A stretch of DNA of 7,105 bases from UBA6921 sp031370545 (GTDB lineage Bacteria; Pseudomonadota; Gammaproteobacteria; SG8-11). Made by a program: the position numbers and the translations under genes. The notes below the pieces were generated by a model that worked only from the letters and a program-made list of their open reading frames with translations, was not told the origin of the DNA and did no database searches. Position 1 is the first letter of the stretch, and every line of letters begins with the position of its first letter. Of this stretch, positions 6,745 to 7,105 are shown in pieces. The stretch lies in NCBI GenBank assembly GCA_031370545.1, contig JANMQQ010000258.1, forward strand, positions 1 to 7,105. The letters run 5' to 3'.

Positions 6745-7011
6745 TCAAACTGCAGCTACAGCCGCAGTCTGCTTTTTCAGAACTTTCGCTAATTGCGCGA
6801 CGCGATCTGAAGGCTGTGCGCCTTTCGACATCCAGTAAGTCATGCGATCAAAATCAATACGTGTGCGGGTTTCATGTTCGCGCGCCATCGGATTAAAAAA
6901 GCCGATTTGCTCGATGAAACGGCCGTCACGCTTGCTGCGGCTGTCGGTTACGACCACGTTATAGAACGGGCGGCTCTTACCACCACCGCGGGCCAAGCGA
7001 ATAGTTACCAT
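6745..7011 (-). CDS. rpsP: 30S ribosomal protein S16
   Basis: Ribosomal protein S16, an early binder of the 16S rRNA 5' domain that is needed for 30S assembly. The 88-residue product starts with the conserved MVTIRLARGGGKSRPFYNVV and continues with VTDSRSKRDGRFIEQIGFFN and DRMTYWMSKGAQPSDRVAQL. The length is usual; the C-terminus is a short Ala/Val-rich tail. The frame is open 23 codons further upstream, but that extension lies in the leader and is not S16-like. GGGG lies ten bases before the ATG at 7011. It is the first gene of the rpsP-rimM-trmD-rplS operon. Confidence 0.97.
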   Translation of the reverse strand: MVTIRLARGGGKSRPFYNVVVTDSRSKRDGRFIEQIGFFNPMAREHETRTRIDFDRMTYWMSKGAQPSDRVAQLAKVLKKQTAAVAAV

Positions 7012-7021
7012 CGCGTTTAAT

Positions 7022-7025
7022 CCCC
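7022..7025 (-). promoter_or_regulatory. ribosome binding site of rpsP
   Basis: The minus strand reads GGGGA with GGGG at these bases, about ten bases before the ATG at 7011. The spacing is slightly long. It supports the start at MVTIRLARGG rather than an upstream one. Confidence 0.5.
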
Positions 7026-7040
7026 ACTCGAAGCTTGAAG

Positions 7041-7075
7041 TAAATAAAAACGCCGCGCTCAACCACGAGCCCGGC
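7041..7075 (-). terminator. terminator-like hairpin in the rpsP leader (attenuator candidate)
   Basis: On the minus strand GCCGGGCTC (7075-7067), loop GTGGTT and GAGCGCGGC (7060-7052) form a stem of eight pairs with one G-G mismatch, followed directly by GTTTTTATTT (7051-7042). The shape is that of an intrinsic terminator. It lies 30 bases before the rpsP ATG and downstream of a -10-like element, so it could attenuate the operon. It could instead be the terminator of a gene beyond the right edge. Confidence 0.5.
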
Positions 7076-7089
7076 TGCAAAGGTCGCGT

Positions 7090-7095
7090 ATTCTA
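7090..7095 (-). promoter_or_regulatory. -10-like element of the rpsP operon promoter
   Basis: The minus strand reads TAGAAT (7095-7090), five of six matches to TATAAT, followed by a GC-rich ACGCGACC discriminator region. Initiation would fall near 7083 and give a leader of about 70 bases before rpsP. The -35 element would lie at about 7113-7118, beyond the window, so the promoter cannot be confirmed here. A GC-rich discriminator is typical of stringently controlled ribosomal promoters. Confidence 0.4.
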
Positions 7096-7105
7096 CGTAA
7101 TTTCC

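Noticed and set aside
7012..7080. Upstream extension of rpsP by 23 codons
   Set aside because: The extension is encoded by the hairpin leader and has no resemblance to S16, whose conserved start is at 7011.
1..7105. A previously undescribed defence, mobile or biosynthetic system
   Set aside because: Every gene belongs to a well-known core family, gaps are short, and I see no repeat array, no foreign-looking composition and no unknown gene. The window gives no support for a new system.

Overview
This window is an ordinary chromosomal housekeeping region of a proteobacterium, most likely a gammaproteobacterium. The evidence is the linkage of rpsP-rimM-trmD-rplS with a xerD-dsbC pair (xerD-dsbC adjacency is also known from Escherichia coli), the family-typical gammaproteobacterial motifs in each protein, and a moderately GC-rich composition by eye. 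I see no insertion sequence, prophage, CRISPR array, tRNA, rRNA or toxin-antitoxin pair, and nothing that I would defend as a new system. The unusual points are small: leader, terminator and gene-overlap architecture.

Layout, left to right. Bases 2-2482 (+ strand) hold the C-terminal two thirds of an AddA-type helicase-nuclease whose N-terminus, with the Walker A motif, lies off the left edge. It converges on a block of seven genes that all run on the minus strand. In transcription order from the right edge these are rpsP (ribosomal protein S16), rimM (30S maturation factor), trmD (tRNA m1G37 methyltransferase), rplS (ribosomal protein L19), then a perfect, strong intrinsic terminator, then ogt (O6-alkylguanine-DNA alkyltransferase), xerD (chromosome-dimer recombinase) and dsbC (periplasmic disulfide isomerase). 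Coding density is very high; no stretch of 300 bases lacks a gene.

How the genes work together. rpsP-rimM-trmD-rplS is the classical ribosome and tRNA maturation operon, with gaps of 4, 14 and 36 bases. A -10-like element and a terminator-shaped hairpin precede rpsP, so leader-level control is possible. ogt and xerD overlap by 20 bases and must be co-transcribed; only 39 bases separate the rplS terminator from ogt, so ogt-xerD may depend partly on read-through. dsbC sits 165 bases after xerD with its own good ribosome binding site and small inverted repeats in its leader, and may have its own promoter. Genome integrity is a loose common theme of addA, ogt and xerD, but the convergent orientation gives no evidence that addA is co-regulated with the others.

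All assignments come from reading motifs and gene order; no database search was run.
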